A stretch of DNA of 64,000 nt. It comes from Pseudomonas fluorescens (GTDB taxonomy: Bacteria; Pseudomonadota; Gammaproteobacteria; Pseudomonadales; Pseudomonadaceae). The stretch spans positions 2,046,001 to 2,110,000 of the forward strand of contig LR782234.1 of assembly GCA_902825215.1 (NCBI GenBank). Reading direction: 5' to 3'. The translations under genes were made by a program, and so were the position numbers. This document shows, piece by piece, positions 8,246 to 16,873 of the stretch. Every line of letters starts with the position of its first letter. The stretch's first letter is position 1. The notes below the pieces were generated by a model, which was not told the DNA's origin, ran no database searches, and was given only the letters and a program-made list of their open reading frames with translations.

Positions 8246-8324
8246 GGCACACCTTCGTGCCACGCGGGCGCTCTTTCAGAAAAGCGCCTGATTGAAAACC
8301 GGATCGGCAATGCGTTGCCGATCC
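8246..8324 (+). promoter_or_regulatory. Three-hairpin 5' leader of rlmKL
   Basis: Three hairpins follow one another: GGCAC/GTGCC (8246-8261), GGCGCT/AGCGCC (8267-8288) and a perfect 10-bp stem GGATCGGCAA/TTGCCGATCC with loop TGCG (8301-8324). The last ends 26 nt before the ATG and has no T-tract, so it is not a normal terminator. The rest of the gap from rmf (7951-8245) shows no gene; a TATGAT near 8086 may be a -10 box. Confidence 0.45.
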
Positions 8325-8350
8325 ACTAGCCAAAGGCTCTGGAAATCACC

Positions 8351-10621
8351 ATGTCCGACCGTTTCGAACTCTTCCTCACTTGCCCCAAAGGCCTTGAAGG
8401 CCTGCTCATCGAGGAAGCCGTCGGGCTTGGCCTTGAAGAAGCGCGCGAGCACACCTCCGCCGTGCGTGGCATGGCGACCATGGAAACCGCCTATCGCCTG
8501 TGCCTCTGGTCGCGTCTGGCCAACCGTGTGTTGCTGGTGCTCAAGCGCTTCCCGATGAAAGACGCCGAAGACCTGTACCACGGCGTGCTCGACATCGACT
8601 GGCAAGACCACATGCTCAGCGACGGCACCCTGGCCGTTGAATTCAGCGGCCACGGCTCGGGCATCGACAACACCCACTTCGGCGCCTTGAAAGTCAAAGA
8701 CGCCATCGTCGACAAGCTGCGCACGCCGCAGGGCGACCGCCCGTCGATCGACAAGCTCAATCCGGACCTGCGCATTCACCTGCGTCTGGATCGTGGCGAA
8801 GCGATCCTCTCCCTCGACCTCTCCGGCCACAGCCTGCACCAGCGCGGCTATCGCTTGCAGCAGGGCGCGGCGCCGCTGAAGGAAAACCTCGCGGCCGCCA
8901 TCCTGATCCGTTCCGGCTGGCCGCGCATTGCCGCTGAAGGTGGCGCACTGGCTGACCCGATGTGCGGTGTCGGCACGTTCCTCGTCGAAGCGGCGATGAT
9001 CGCCGCCGATATGGCGCCGAACCTGCGCCGTGAGCAATGGGGCTTCACCGCCTGGCTGGGTCACGTTCCGGCTTTGTGGAAAAAACTCCACGAAGAAGCC
9101 GTTGAACGCGCTGCGGCCGGTCTGGCCAAGCCACCGCTGTGGATTCGCGGTTACGAAGCCGATCCACGCTTGATCCAGCCGGGCCGCAACAACGTTGAGC
9201 GCGCCGGTCTGAGCGAGTGGATCAAGATCTACCAGGGCGAAGTCGCGACCTTCGAACCGCGTCCGGACCAGAACCAGAAAGGCCTGGTGATCTGCAACCC
9301 GCCGTACGGCGAGCGTCTCGGTGACGAAGCCAGCCTGTTGTATCTCTACCAGAACCTCGGCGAGCGTCTGCGTCAGGCCTGCCTGAACTGGGAGGCGGCG
9401 GTGTTCACCGGCGCCCCGGATCTGGGCAAGCGCATGGGCATTCGCAGCCACAAACAGTATTCGTTCTGGAACGGCGCGCTGCCGTGCAAGCTGCTGCTGA
9501 TCAAGGTCCTGCCAGATCAGTTTGTCACTGGCGAGCGGCGGACCCCGGAGCAGCGTCAGGCCGAGCGTGAGCAAGCGGCCTACGATCAGACCCCGGACGA
9601 GCCGCAGGAACGCAAGTTCAACAAGAACGGCAACCCGATCAAGCCGACCCCAGCCCCGGCACCGGTGATCGAACAGCCGCGCTTGAGCGAAGGCGGGCAG
9701 ATGTTCGCCAACCGCCTGCAGAAAAACCTCAAGGCCATGGGCAAGTGGGTCAAGCGCGAAGGCATCGATTGCTACCGTGTCTACGATGCCGACATGCCGG
9801 AATATGCGATGGCGATCGATCTGTACCACGACTGGGTGCACGTTCAGGAATACGCCGCGCCGAAATCCATCGACCCGGAAAAGGCCTCGGCGCGCATGTT
9901 CGACGCGCTGGCAGCGATTCCGCAGGCGCTGAACGTCGACAAGAGCCGCGTGGTGGTCAAGCGTCGCGAGCGTCAGAGCGGCACCAAGCAGTACGAACGT
10001 CAGGCGGCACAGGGCAAGTTCGTTGAGGTCAATGAAGGCGGGGTGAAGCTGCTGGTCAACCTCACCGACTACCTCGACACCGGCCTGTTCCTTGATCACC
10101 GGCCGATGCGCATGCGCATTCAGAAAGAGGCCGCCGGCAAGCGCTTCCTCAATCTGTTCTGCTACACCGCGACCGCCAGCGTGCACGCGGCCAAGGGCGG
10201 CGCGCGCAGCACCACCAGCGTCGACCTGTCGAAAACCTACCTGGACTGGGCGCGCCGCAACCTGTCGCTGAACGGTTTCTCGGACAAGAACCGTCTGGAG
10301 CAGGGCGACGTGATGGCCTGGCTGGAAAGCAGTCGTGACGAGTACGACCTGATTTTCATCGACCCGCCGACCTTTTCCAACTCCAAGCGCATGGAAGGCA
10401 TCTTCGACGTGCAGCGTGATCAGGTGCAGTTGATCGATCTGGCCATGGCGCGTCTGGCACCGGGCGGGGTGCTGTATTTCTCCAACAACTTCCGCAAGTT
10501 CCAGTTGGAAGAAAACCTCGCCGAGCGTTATGCGGTCGAGGAAATCAGCGCACAGACCATTGATCCGGATTTCGCCCGCAATACCAAGATCCACCGCGCC
10601 TGGAAAATCACGGCTCGTTGA
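8351..10621 (+). CDS. rlmL: Bifunctional 23S rRNA methyltransferase RlmK/RlmL
   Basis: This 756-residue fused enzyme methylates 23S rRNA at G2445 (RlmL half) and G2069 (RlmK half). The N-terminus is a THUMP RNA-binding region (about residues 1-160). The first methyltransferase domain has DPMCGVGTFLVEAAM and the N-methylation motif NPPYGERLG. After a Pro-rich linker (about residues 430-460) the second domain shows DTGLFLDHRPMRMRI, FLNLFCYTATASVHA and DPPTFSNS. E. coli RlmKL is about 702 residues; the linker accounts for the extra length. The ATG at 8351 starts MSDRFELFLTCPKGLE, the family N-terminus. It stands alone, with a structured leader upstream. Confidence 0.95.
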   Translation: MSDRFELFLTCPKGLEGLLIEEAVGLGLEEAREHTSAVRGMATMETAYRLCLWSRLANRVLLVLKRFPMKDAEDLYHGVLDIDWQDHMLSDGTLAVEFSGHGSGIDNTHFGALKVKDAIVDKLRTPQGDRPSIDKLNPDLRIHLRLDRGEAILSLDLSGHSLHQRGYRLQQGAAPLKENLAAAILIRSGWPRIAAEGGALADPMCGVGTFLVEAAMIAADMAPNLRREQWGFTAWLGHVPALWKKLHEEAVERAAAGLAKPPLWIRGYEADPRLIQPGRNNVERAGLSEWIKIYQGEVATFEPRPDQNQKGLVICNPPYGERLGDEASLLYLYQNLGERLRQACLNWEAAVFTGAPDLGKRMGIRSHKQYSFWNGALPCKLLLIKVLPDQFVTGERRTPEQRQAEREQAAYDQTPDEPQERKFNKNGNPIKPTPAPAPVIEQPRLSEGGQMFANRLQKNLKAMGKWVKREGIDCYRVYDADMPEYAMAIDLYHDWVHVQEYAAPKSIDPEKASARMFDALAAIPQALNVDKSRVVVKRRERQSGTKQYERQAAQGKFVEVNEGGVKLLVNLTDYLDTGLFLDHRPMRMRIQKEAAGKRFLNLFCYTATASVHAAKGGARSTTSVDLSKTYLDWARRNLSLNGFSDKNRLEQGDVMAWLESSRDEYDLIFIDPPTFSNSKRMEGIFDVQRDQVQLIDLAMARLAPGGVLYFSNNFRKFQLEENLAERYAVEEISAQTIDPDFARNTKIHRAWKITAR

Positions 10622-10765
10622 CGCCTGCCGGGGTTGGATCCTCAGAGCCTTGATTTTAAAAGGCTCCGCGGATCTGCCCGCGCTAGCTAAATTAGTGGCT
10701 AATAGCTATAACTCACACACGGTCAATGGGGTTTTCCCGTAATGCTCGCGCAGTGAGTGGTCTTT

Positions 10766-13150
10766 ATGTCGTTGCACCCCGTGCGCCCGAAGATACTGGG
10801 CTTTATCAGTGAAGACGTCTCGGCCTGGCTGGTCGCGATGCTGGTATTGCTCGCCGGCGGGATTCTCACGGGGCTGCTCGCCTGGGCCAGTTACAACCAG
10901 TTTCAACAACAATTGCGTCAGCGCTTCCAATTGCTGGCCAACGAACGCTACAGCCGCATCGAAGAACGCTTTCAGGATCAGGAACAACGCCTCGATAGCC
11001 TGCGGCGGTTCTTCGCCAATTCCGAATCAGTCTCCCGCGCCGAATTCGACGGTTACACCCGACCGTTACTGCTGCGCACCCAAGCCTATACCTATGCCCC
11101 CAGAATCAGCGGCGCCGAACGTGCACTGTTCGAGCAGCGTGTGCGTGACGAAGGCCTGAGCACATTCACCCTGCGTGAGCTGGACGCAAACGGCGAACTG
11201 CAACTGGCGGCGCCGCGCGATGAATACGTGCCGGTGCTGTACACCCAGACGCAGAGCCGACTGCCGGCGCCGCTGGGCTATGACTTGCTCGCCCAGCCAT
11301 TGCGCCGAGAAACCCTGCAACGTGCCGACCAACTGCGCAGCCTGGTGGTGTCGCAACCGATGCACCTGGTCGGTATAGAACCGTCCTATGCGCGCGGTGT
11401 ATTGCTACTCGCACCGGTGATACGCCCTGGCGAGGCACAACCGTTCGGCTATGTGATGGCGGTGATCAGCATGCGTCAGTTGCTCGCCGACGGCTTGCCG
11501 GATGCGCTGCATGATTATCTCTCGGTGCGCATCCTTGATCTGTCGACCCAGGACCAGCATGAGGTGCTGTTCGAGTCGAGCAATCAAGCGGTGCCGAGCG
11601 ATCTGGCGACCACGCGACTGGTGCGCATGGCCGATCATGACTATCAGGTCGATATCCTGCCGAGCGAAGGGTTCATGCAGGCCAATCACTCGTCAGTCAG
11701 CAGCGTGGTTGTGCTGGGCAGCTTGCTCAGTCTGTTGCTCAGCGCGTTGCTCTACGTGCTGGTCAGCCAGCGCCAGCGCGCCTTGCGCCTGGTTGAGCTG
11801 CGCACTCAGGAACTGCACGCCAGCGAACAGGAACTGCGCGGCACCCACGGCCAGTTGCGCGGAGTGCTCAACGCGGCCACTCAGGTGGCAATCATCGCCA
11901 CGGACTTGCGCGGTGTGATCAATACCTTCAACCCCGGCGCCGAGCAGATGCTCGGCTACAGCAGCGCCGAAGTCGTCGGCCGCATGACTCTGGAAAACCT
12001 GCACCTGCCCCGCGAACTGGCCGCCCGCGCGGCCGAGCTGAGCGCGCGTTACGGCAAAAGCATTCCGACCTGCCATGCCATGCTGGTCGAGGGCGGCGAA
12101 GTCGGCGGTCACGAGGCCCGCGAATGGACGCTGGTGCGCAGCGACGGCAGTCACCTGCCGGTGAACATGCTCGCCACCCCGGTGCTCGATGAGCAGGGTT
12201 TGTGGGTCGGGCATCTGGCGATCTGCATCGACATCACCGAGCGCAAGCGCGTGCACGAAGTGCTCGCCGCGCGCGATGTACTGCTAAAGAAGCTCAGCGC
12301 CCATGTGCCCGGTGGCATCTACCAGTTCAAGATGGAATTCGATGGGCGTTTCAGTGTGATTTACGCCAGCGACGGTATCCGCGAGATCTACGAACTGGAG
12401 CCGGATGTGCTGCTGTTCAACGCTGAGGCGATCTTCACCCGCATCCACCCGCAGGACGTGACCCGAGTGCGCTCCTCGATTCGCGCCTCGGCCGAAAGCC
12501 TCAGCCCGTGGCGCGAGGAGTACCGCGTGCAACTGCCCGAGCGCGGCCTGCGCTGGGTACGCGGTGAAGCGACGCCCGAGGAGCAGCCGGGCGGAGGCGT
12601 GTTGTGGCACGGCTACATCTCGGACATTTCCGACCTCAAACGCGTGGAAGAAGAACTGCGCGCGTTGTCGATCACCGACTCACTGACCGGCATTTACAAT
12701 CGCCGCTACTTCCAGGAACGCCTGACCACCGAAATGGCCCGGGTCGAGCGCGGCGGTGGCGAGTTGTCGGTGATCATGCTCGATATCGATCACTTCAAGC
12801 GCATCAACGACCACTACGGCCACGCCGTCGGCGACCGAGTGTTGCAAGCGGTGTGCGAACGGATTGGCCATCGTTTGCGCCGCACCGATGTGTTCTGCCG
12901 TCTGGGCGGCGAGGAGTTCATGGTGCTGTGCCCGGACATCGACGGCGAACACGCCTATATGCTGGCGATGGAGCTGTGGGAAGGTTTGCGTAGTGCGCCG
13001 CTGGATGTGGTCGGCGTGGTTACGGCGAGTTTCGGCATCGCCAGCTGGCGACCGGGGGAGGGCGCGGATGCGTTGTTGCTGAGGGCAGACTCCGGCGTGT
13101 ATGCGGCGAAGCAGAATGGTCGGGACCGGGTTGAGCGGCAGATGAACTGA
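10766..13150 (+). CDS. Membrane diguanylate cyclase with CHASE, PAS and GGDEF domains
   Basis: This 794-residue protein makes the second messenger cyclic di-GMP. It has a membrane segment at about residues 16-38, a periplasmic CHASE-type sensor (about 40-300), and a second membrane segment (LLSLLLSALLYVL, about 320-338). Two PAS regions follow (about 365-495, starting ATQVAIIATDLRGVINTFN; then about 500-625), then a GGDEF domain (from about 640, LTGIYNRRYFQERL). The active-site signature is GGEEF near 714, intact. No EAL domain is present. I chose ATG 10766, with GAGTGG upstream, over GTG 10757. It is monocistronic between rlmKL and a REPIN. The ligand is unknown. Confidence 0.92.
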   Translation: MSLHPVRPKILGFISEDVSAWLVAMLVLLAGGILTGLLAWASYNQFQQQLRQRFQLLANERYSRIEERFQDQEQRLDSLRRFFANSESVSRAEFDGYTRPLLLRTQAYTYAPRISGAERALFEQRVRDEGLSTFTLRELDANGELQLAAPRDEYVPVLYTQTQSRLPAPLGYDLLAQPLRRETLQRADQLRSLVVSQPMHLVGIEPSYARGVLLLAPVIRPGEAQPFGYVMAVISMRQLLADGLPDALHDYLSVRILDLSTQDQHEVLFESSNQAVPSDLATTRLVRMADHDYQVDILPSEGFMQANHSSVSSVVVLGSLLSLLLSALLYVLVSQRQRALRLVELRTQELHASEQELRGTHGQLRGVLNAATQVAIIATDLRGVINTFNPGAEQMLGYSSAEVVGRMTLENLHLPRELAARAAELSARYGKSIPTCHAMLVEGGEVGGHEAREWTLVRSDGSHLPVNMLATPVLDEQGLWVGHLAICIDITERKRVHEVLAARDVLLKKLSAHVPGGIYQFKMEFDGRFSVIYASDGIREIYELEPDVLLFNAEAIFTRIHPQDVTRVRSSIRASAESLSPWREEYRVQLPERGLRWVRGEATPEEQPGGGVLWHGYISDISDLKRVEEELRALSITDSLTGIYNRRYFQERLTTEMARVERGGGELSVIMLDIDHFKRINDHYGHAVGDRVLQAVCERIGHRLRRTDVFCRLGGEEFMVLCPDIDGEHAYMLAMELWEGLRSAPLDVVGVVTASFGIASWRPGEGADALLLRADSGVYAAKQNGRDRVERQMN

Positions 13151-13170
13151 TTCAAACCTGATGCTTGCTT

Positions 13171-13265
13171 CTGTGGGAGCGAGCCTGCTCGCGAAAGCGG
13201 TCGTTCAGTCGGTATTGATGTCGACTGACACTCCGCATTCGCGAGCAGGCTCGCTCCCACAGGGG
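13171..13265. repeat. REPIN, type A
   Basis: Two inverted copies of the GGGAGCGAGCCTGCTCGCGA unit lie between the diguanylate cyclase and the convergent dacB. Confidence 0.88.
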
Positions 13266-13288
13266 CTTATGGTGTTTGCAGAATCCGG

Positions 13289-14749
13289 TTACAGCACCGA
13301 AGCGGTCTGCGGCAGCTTCGGCTGTTTGTACAGGTCCAGCAGCACCTGATCGAGCACCGACGATGCGCCGAACGGTGCCTTGTCATTCAGAATCGCCACC
13401 ACCGCCCAGGTGTTGCCGTTCACATCACGGCTGAACCCGGCGATTGCCCGCACGGTGTTCAACGTGCCGGTCTTGATGTGCGCTTCACCGCGCATGGCGG
13501 TGGTCTTCAGACGTTTGCGCATGGTGCCGTCGGTACCGGCGATGGGCATCGAGCTGATGTATTCGGCAGCATACGGACTGTGCCACGCGGCCTGCAGCAT
13601 GCTCGCCATTTCACGGGCGCTGACACGTTCGGCGCGGGACAGGCCGGAGCCGTTCTCCATCACCAGATGCGGCGCGGTAATACCTTTCTTCGCCAGCCAC
13701 TGGCGTACTACACGTTGCGCGGCCTTGGCATCGTCACCGTCGGCTTCGTTGCGAAAACGCTGGCCGAGGCTGAGAAACAGCTGTTGGGCCATGGTGTTGT
13801 TACTGTATTTGTTGATGTCGCGGATGATCTCGGCGAGGTCCGGCGAATAGGCGCGCGCCAGCAGCTTGGCATTGCCCGGCGTCGAGGCCAGACGATCCTG
13901 GCCCTGGATGCTGCCACCCAGTTCTTTCCAGATTGCCCGCACGGCACCTGCGGTGTAGGTCGCGTGGTCGAGCAGCGACAGGTAGGTCTGCGAGCTGCAA
14001 CCTTCGCCCAACTGCCCGGCGACGGTCACGTTGACGCTGCCGTCAGCCTGCGGCACCGGGTTGTAGCGCACGCCGCCGGTGCACTGCTTGGACGGCAGCG
14101 CCTTGACGGTGTTCTGGATATGGATGCTGGCGATCGGCGGTTCCACCGAAATCAGTACGCGGCCACCGTCATTGCGTGCGACGAAGCGCAGCGCCTTGAG
14201 GTTGACCAGCAGCGAGTCGGGTTTGACCAGAAACGGCTTGTTGTCGTCATTGCCGTCGTCGTTGAATTCGGGCAGTTGCGGCTGGATGAAGAAGTTGCGG
14301 TCGAGCACCAGATCCCCGGTGATCTGAGTCACGCCGTTGGCGCGCAGGTCGCGCATCAGCAGCCAGAGCTTTTCCATGTTCAGCTTCGGATCGCCGCCAC
14401 CCTTGAGGTAGAGGTTACCGTTGAGAATGCCGCCGCTCAGATCGCCGTCGGTGTAGAACTCGGTTTTCCACTGGTGGTTGGGGCCGAGCATTTCCAGCGC
14501 CGCGTAAGTGGTCACCAGTTTCATCGTCGAGGCCGGGTTCACCGACACGTCGGCGTTGAACACAGTCGGCGTGCCCGGACCTTCCAGCGGCACCATAACC
14601 AGCGACAGGGCGCTGGGCTGCAGCTTGCTGGCCTTGAGGGCTTTTTCGACGTTGGGGGTGAGGCTGGTGTTGATGGTGGCAGCGGAAACAGGCAGGGCCA
14701 GCGGCAGAAGAAGGCCGGCGAGGAGCAATGGACGCAACGATTTGATCAT
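13289..14749 (-). CDS. dacB: D-alanyl-D-alanine carboxypeptidase/endopeptidase (PBP4)
   Basis: This 486-residue penicillin-binding protein 4 cleaves D-Ala-D-Ala ends and cross-links of peptidoglycan in the periplasm. A signal peptide runs to about VSAA (residues 1-24). The three active-site motifs are present: STMK at 74-77, SNN in NKYSNNTMAQQ, and KTG in HIKTGTLN. I chose the ATG at 14749 (MIKSLRPLLLAGLLL) because it gives a clean signal peptide. A longer in-frame start would add non-signal sequence. Confidence 0.94.
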   Translation of the reverse strand: MIKSLRPLLLAGLLLPLALPVSAATINTSLTPNVEKALKASKLQPSALSLVMVPLEGPGTPTVFNADVSVNPASTMKLVTTYAALEMLGPNHQWKTEFYTDGDLSGGILNGNLYLKGGGDPKLNMEKLWLLMRDLRANGVTQITGDLVLDRNFFIQPQLPEFNDDGNDDNKPFLVKPDSLLVNLKALRFVARNDGGRVLISVEPPIASIHIQNTVKALPSKQCTGGVRYNPVPQADGSVNVTVAGQLGEGCSSQTYLSLLDHATYTAGAVRAIWKELGGSIQGQDRLASTPGNAKLLARAYSPDLAEIIRDINKYSNNTMAQQLFLSLGQRFRNEADGDDAKAAQRVVRQWLAKKGITAPHLVMENGSGLSRAERVSAREMASMLQAAWHSPYAAEYISSMPIAGTDGTMRKRLKTTAMRGEAHIKTGTLNTVRAIAGFSRDVNGNTWAVVAILNDKAPFGASSVLDQVLLDLYKQPKLPQTASVL

Positions 14750-14982
14750 ATGAAATAAAACCCTACAGCCGAGGGGAAAAATAACGAGGGCATGGATGAA
14801 AAAGCCCTCAGTGGTCATGAAAGTGTCGGCATTATGCCCCAAGCTGTAACAGCTTGTGCCTTGTCGGCGCACTGCAAATCGTTATTTTTTACAGGCGGTC
14901 GGCCACAGAGGCCAGAGAGTCGGGCAATCGCCGGCTTAAACTGGTAAAGTGCCGGCCGTTATTACTTAAGAGGATTGTTCCA

Positions 14983-15327
14983 ATGGCGACTAACCGTTCC
15001 CAGCGTCTGCGCAAAAAACTGTGCGTTGATGAATTTCAAGAGCTGGGTTTCGAACTGAACCTGGACTTCAAAGAAGACTTGTCCGAAGAAGCCATTGACG
15101 CTTTCCTCGAAGCATTCATCAAAGAAGCCATGGAAGCCAACGGTCTGGGTTATGTCGGCGGCGATGACTTCGGTCTGGTGTGCCTGCAGAAGCGTGGCTC
15201 GGTCAACGAAGAGCAGCGCGCTGCCGTTGAAGCCTGGCTGAAAAACCGCTCCGAGCTGACCAAGTACGAAGTCAGCCCGTTGCTGGACGTGTGGTATCCG
15301 GAAAAGCCGATCAACGCGGCCAAGTGA
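14983..15327 (+). CDS. yggL: YggL family 50S ribosome-binding protein (DUF469)
   Basis: This 114-residue acidic protein belongs to the YggL/DUF469 family, reported to associate with the 50S subunit. Recognisable text includes SQRLRKKLCVDEFQELGFEL, DFKEDLSEE and the C-terminal DVWYPEKPI. The ATG at 14983 follows AAGAGG by about 9 nt. A strong terminator follows within 11 nt of the stop, so it is monocistronic. The exact role is not established to my knowledge. Confidence 0.88.
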   Translation: MATNRSQRLRKKLCVDEFQELGFELNLDFKEDLSEEAIDAFLEAFIKEAMEANGLGYVGGDDFGLVCLQKRGSVNEEQRAAVEAWLKNRSELTKYEVSPLLDVWYPEKPINAAK

Positions 15328-15337
15328 TACTGAAAAG

Positions 15338-15367
15338 AACGGCGACCTGAGGGTCGCCGTTTTTTTT
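15338..15367 (+). terminator. Rho-independent terminator of yggL
   Basis: A perfect 10-bp stem AACGGCGACC/GGTCGCCGTT with a 4-nt loop is followed by a run of T residues. Confidence 0.92.
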
Positions 15368-15408
15368 CGTCTGGGGTTTGAGTGTCCGGCTCGGGATTTG
15401 CGGTGAGG

Positions 15409-15433
15409 CTACCCCTCACCCCAGCCCTCTCCC
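15409..15433. repeat. REPIN left arm cut by IS copy 2, CCCTCTCCC type
   Basis: The segment CCCCTCACCCCAGCCCTCTC, continuing to CCC, ends at the IS. After the IS the arm resumes as CTCCCCGAGGAGAGGG (16719-16734). The opposite arm is at about 16819-16860. Confidence 0.8.
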
Positions 15434-16718
15434 TGTATGTACCGGACACATGGTGGACAGGTGTTCGGAGACATGGTGGACACTTTTTAATAGGCACATT
15501 GCTCATCATCAAGGAGATGACCTGTGTCCTGGCAAGAGGCATCCACCATGCAACTTCGTACAGAGTTTGTGCATTTGGCTCGGCAAGAAGGAGCGAATGT
15601 TCGGCAGCTTTGCCGTCGATTCAATATCAGCCCAAGTACTGCCTACAAATGGCTCAACAGGTTTGAAATATCAGGTGTAGAGGGGTTGCACGATCAGTCC
15701 CGTCGACCGAAAACATCACCGAAACGTTGTGCTGATGAGGTTGAGCAGCAGATTCTGACCATGAGTCAGCAATACGACGCCTGGGGTGCCCGCAAGCTCA
15801 AGCGCGTGCTGGAAGATGAAGGCGCTGTGATGCCCTCTGTCAGCACTGTGCATGCGGTTTTGCAGCGTCATTCGCGTGTTGATCCAAAGGCTACCGAGAT
15901 CAAACCATTTATCCGCTTTGAGCACGAAGCGCCTAACGATCTATGGCAGATCGACTTCAAGGGACATTTCAGTCTGAGCCACGGACGCTGCCATCCATTC
16001 ACAATACTGGACGACCACTCACGCTTTTCGCTGTGCATTGCCGCATGTGCCAATGAGCAGCGCCAAACTGTACAAGACCATCTAATCCGGACGTTTCGAC
16101 GCTACGGTCTGCCGTTGCGCATGACGATGGACAACGGCTCGCCATGGGGCGATCAGACTGGCGTTTATACTGCGCTGGAAGTCTGGCTGATGAGCCAAGG
16201 CATTAAGGTCGGTCACTCCCGGCCTTATCATCCGCAGACTCAGGGAAAACTGGAGCGCTTCCACCGCAGCCTGAAAAATGAAGTCCTGCAAGGCCGGTTT
16301 TTCACCGATCTCGACGACGCACAACGGGCGTTTGATACCTGGCGCGACATCTACAACCAGAAACGCCCTCATCAGGCGCTGGGCATGGCGGTGCCGGCGG
16401 CTCGTTACAGTGGCAGCCCACGGGAATATCAGGAGCGACCGGCGGAACCGGAGTACAACGACGCAGATGTGGTCAGGAAGGTACAGGTGGGAGGCGAAAT
16501 CTTCTGGAGGAATCGGGAATACAAGATCGGAAAGGCTTTTTATGGCAGGTGCATAGCGATCAGGGAGACGACGGAGGACGGCATCCACGATGTCTACTGG
16601 AGTGGACATCGTATCGCCCGAATCGACTTGAACTTGCAGATCGTGACGGCAGGTAAGAAGATCTAAAACCGTCCACTATGTCTCCGAACATGTGTCCACC
16701 ATGTCTCCGGTACATACA
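15434..16718 (+). mobile_element. IS481-type insertion sequence, copy 2
   Basis: The element is 1285 bp with the same ends as copy 1 and an identical encoded transposase. A 5-bp target duplication CTCCC flanks it (15429-15433 and 16719-16723). CTCCC is the reverse complement of the GGGAG duplicated by copy 1. The insertion point is the homologous position of the same REP family, but the IS faces the opposite way relative to the REP. Confidence 0.93.
15524..16666 (+). CDS. IS481 family transposase (copy 2)
   Basis: This 380-residue protein is identical to that at 3062-4204, with the same HTH and the WQIDF, MTMDNGSP and GKLERFH catalytic blocks. It uses the same GTG start behind AAGGAG. Complete identity between copies about 12.5 kb apart indicates recent transposition or gene conversion. 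Confidence 0.92.
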   Translation: MSWQEASTMQLRTEFVHLARQEGANVRQLCRRFNISPSTAYKWLNRFEISGVEGLHDQSRRPKTSPKRCADEVEQQILTMSQQYDAWGARKLKRVLEDEGAVMPSVSTVHAVLQRHSRVDPKATEIKPFIRFEHEAPNDLWQIDFKGHFSLSHGRCHPFTILDDHSRFSLCIAACANEQRQTVQDHLIRTFRRYGLPLRMTMDNGSPWGDQTGVYTALEVWLMSQGIKVGHSRPYHPQTQGKLERFHRSLKNEVLQGRFFTDLDDAQRAFDTWRDIYNQKRPHQALGMAVPAARYSGSPREYQERPAEPEYNDADVVRKVQVGGEIFWRNREYKIGKAFYGRCIAIRETTEDGIHDVYWSGHRIARIDLNLQIVTAGKKI

Positions 16719-16860
16719 CTCCCCGAGGAGAGGGAGCCGACTTGTGGGCTTTTCAAAACCTGAGTTCGACTCGGTATCCCACGTCGGCGTATGTCTTCCA
16801 GACACCTCGGTCAGTTCCCTCTCCCTTTGGGAGAGGGTTAGGCGGGCGGCGTTCCGATGA
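16719..16860. repeat. REPIN remainder right of IS copy 2
   Basis: The CTCCCCGAGGAGAGGG arm continues from the IS. The inverted partner arm (CCCTCTCCCTTTGGGAGAGG, about 16821-16840) is followed by GTTAGG and GAGGGGCTTTT text like other members of this family. Confidence 0.7.
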
Positions 16861-16873
16861 GGGGCTTTTGATC

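Noticed and set aside
8276-10594. A 772-codon minus-strand frame opposite rlmKL
   Set aside because: Antisense of a clear enzyme with intact motifs. No ribosome site and no family signature.
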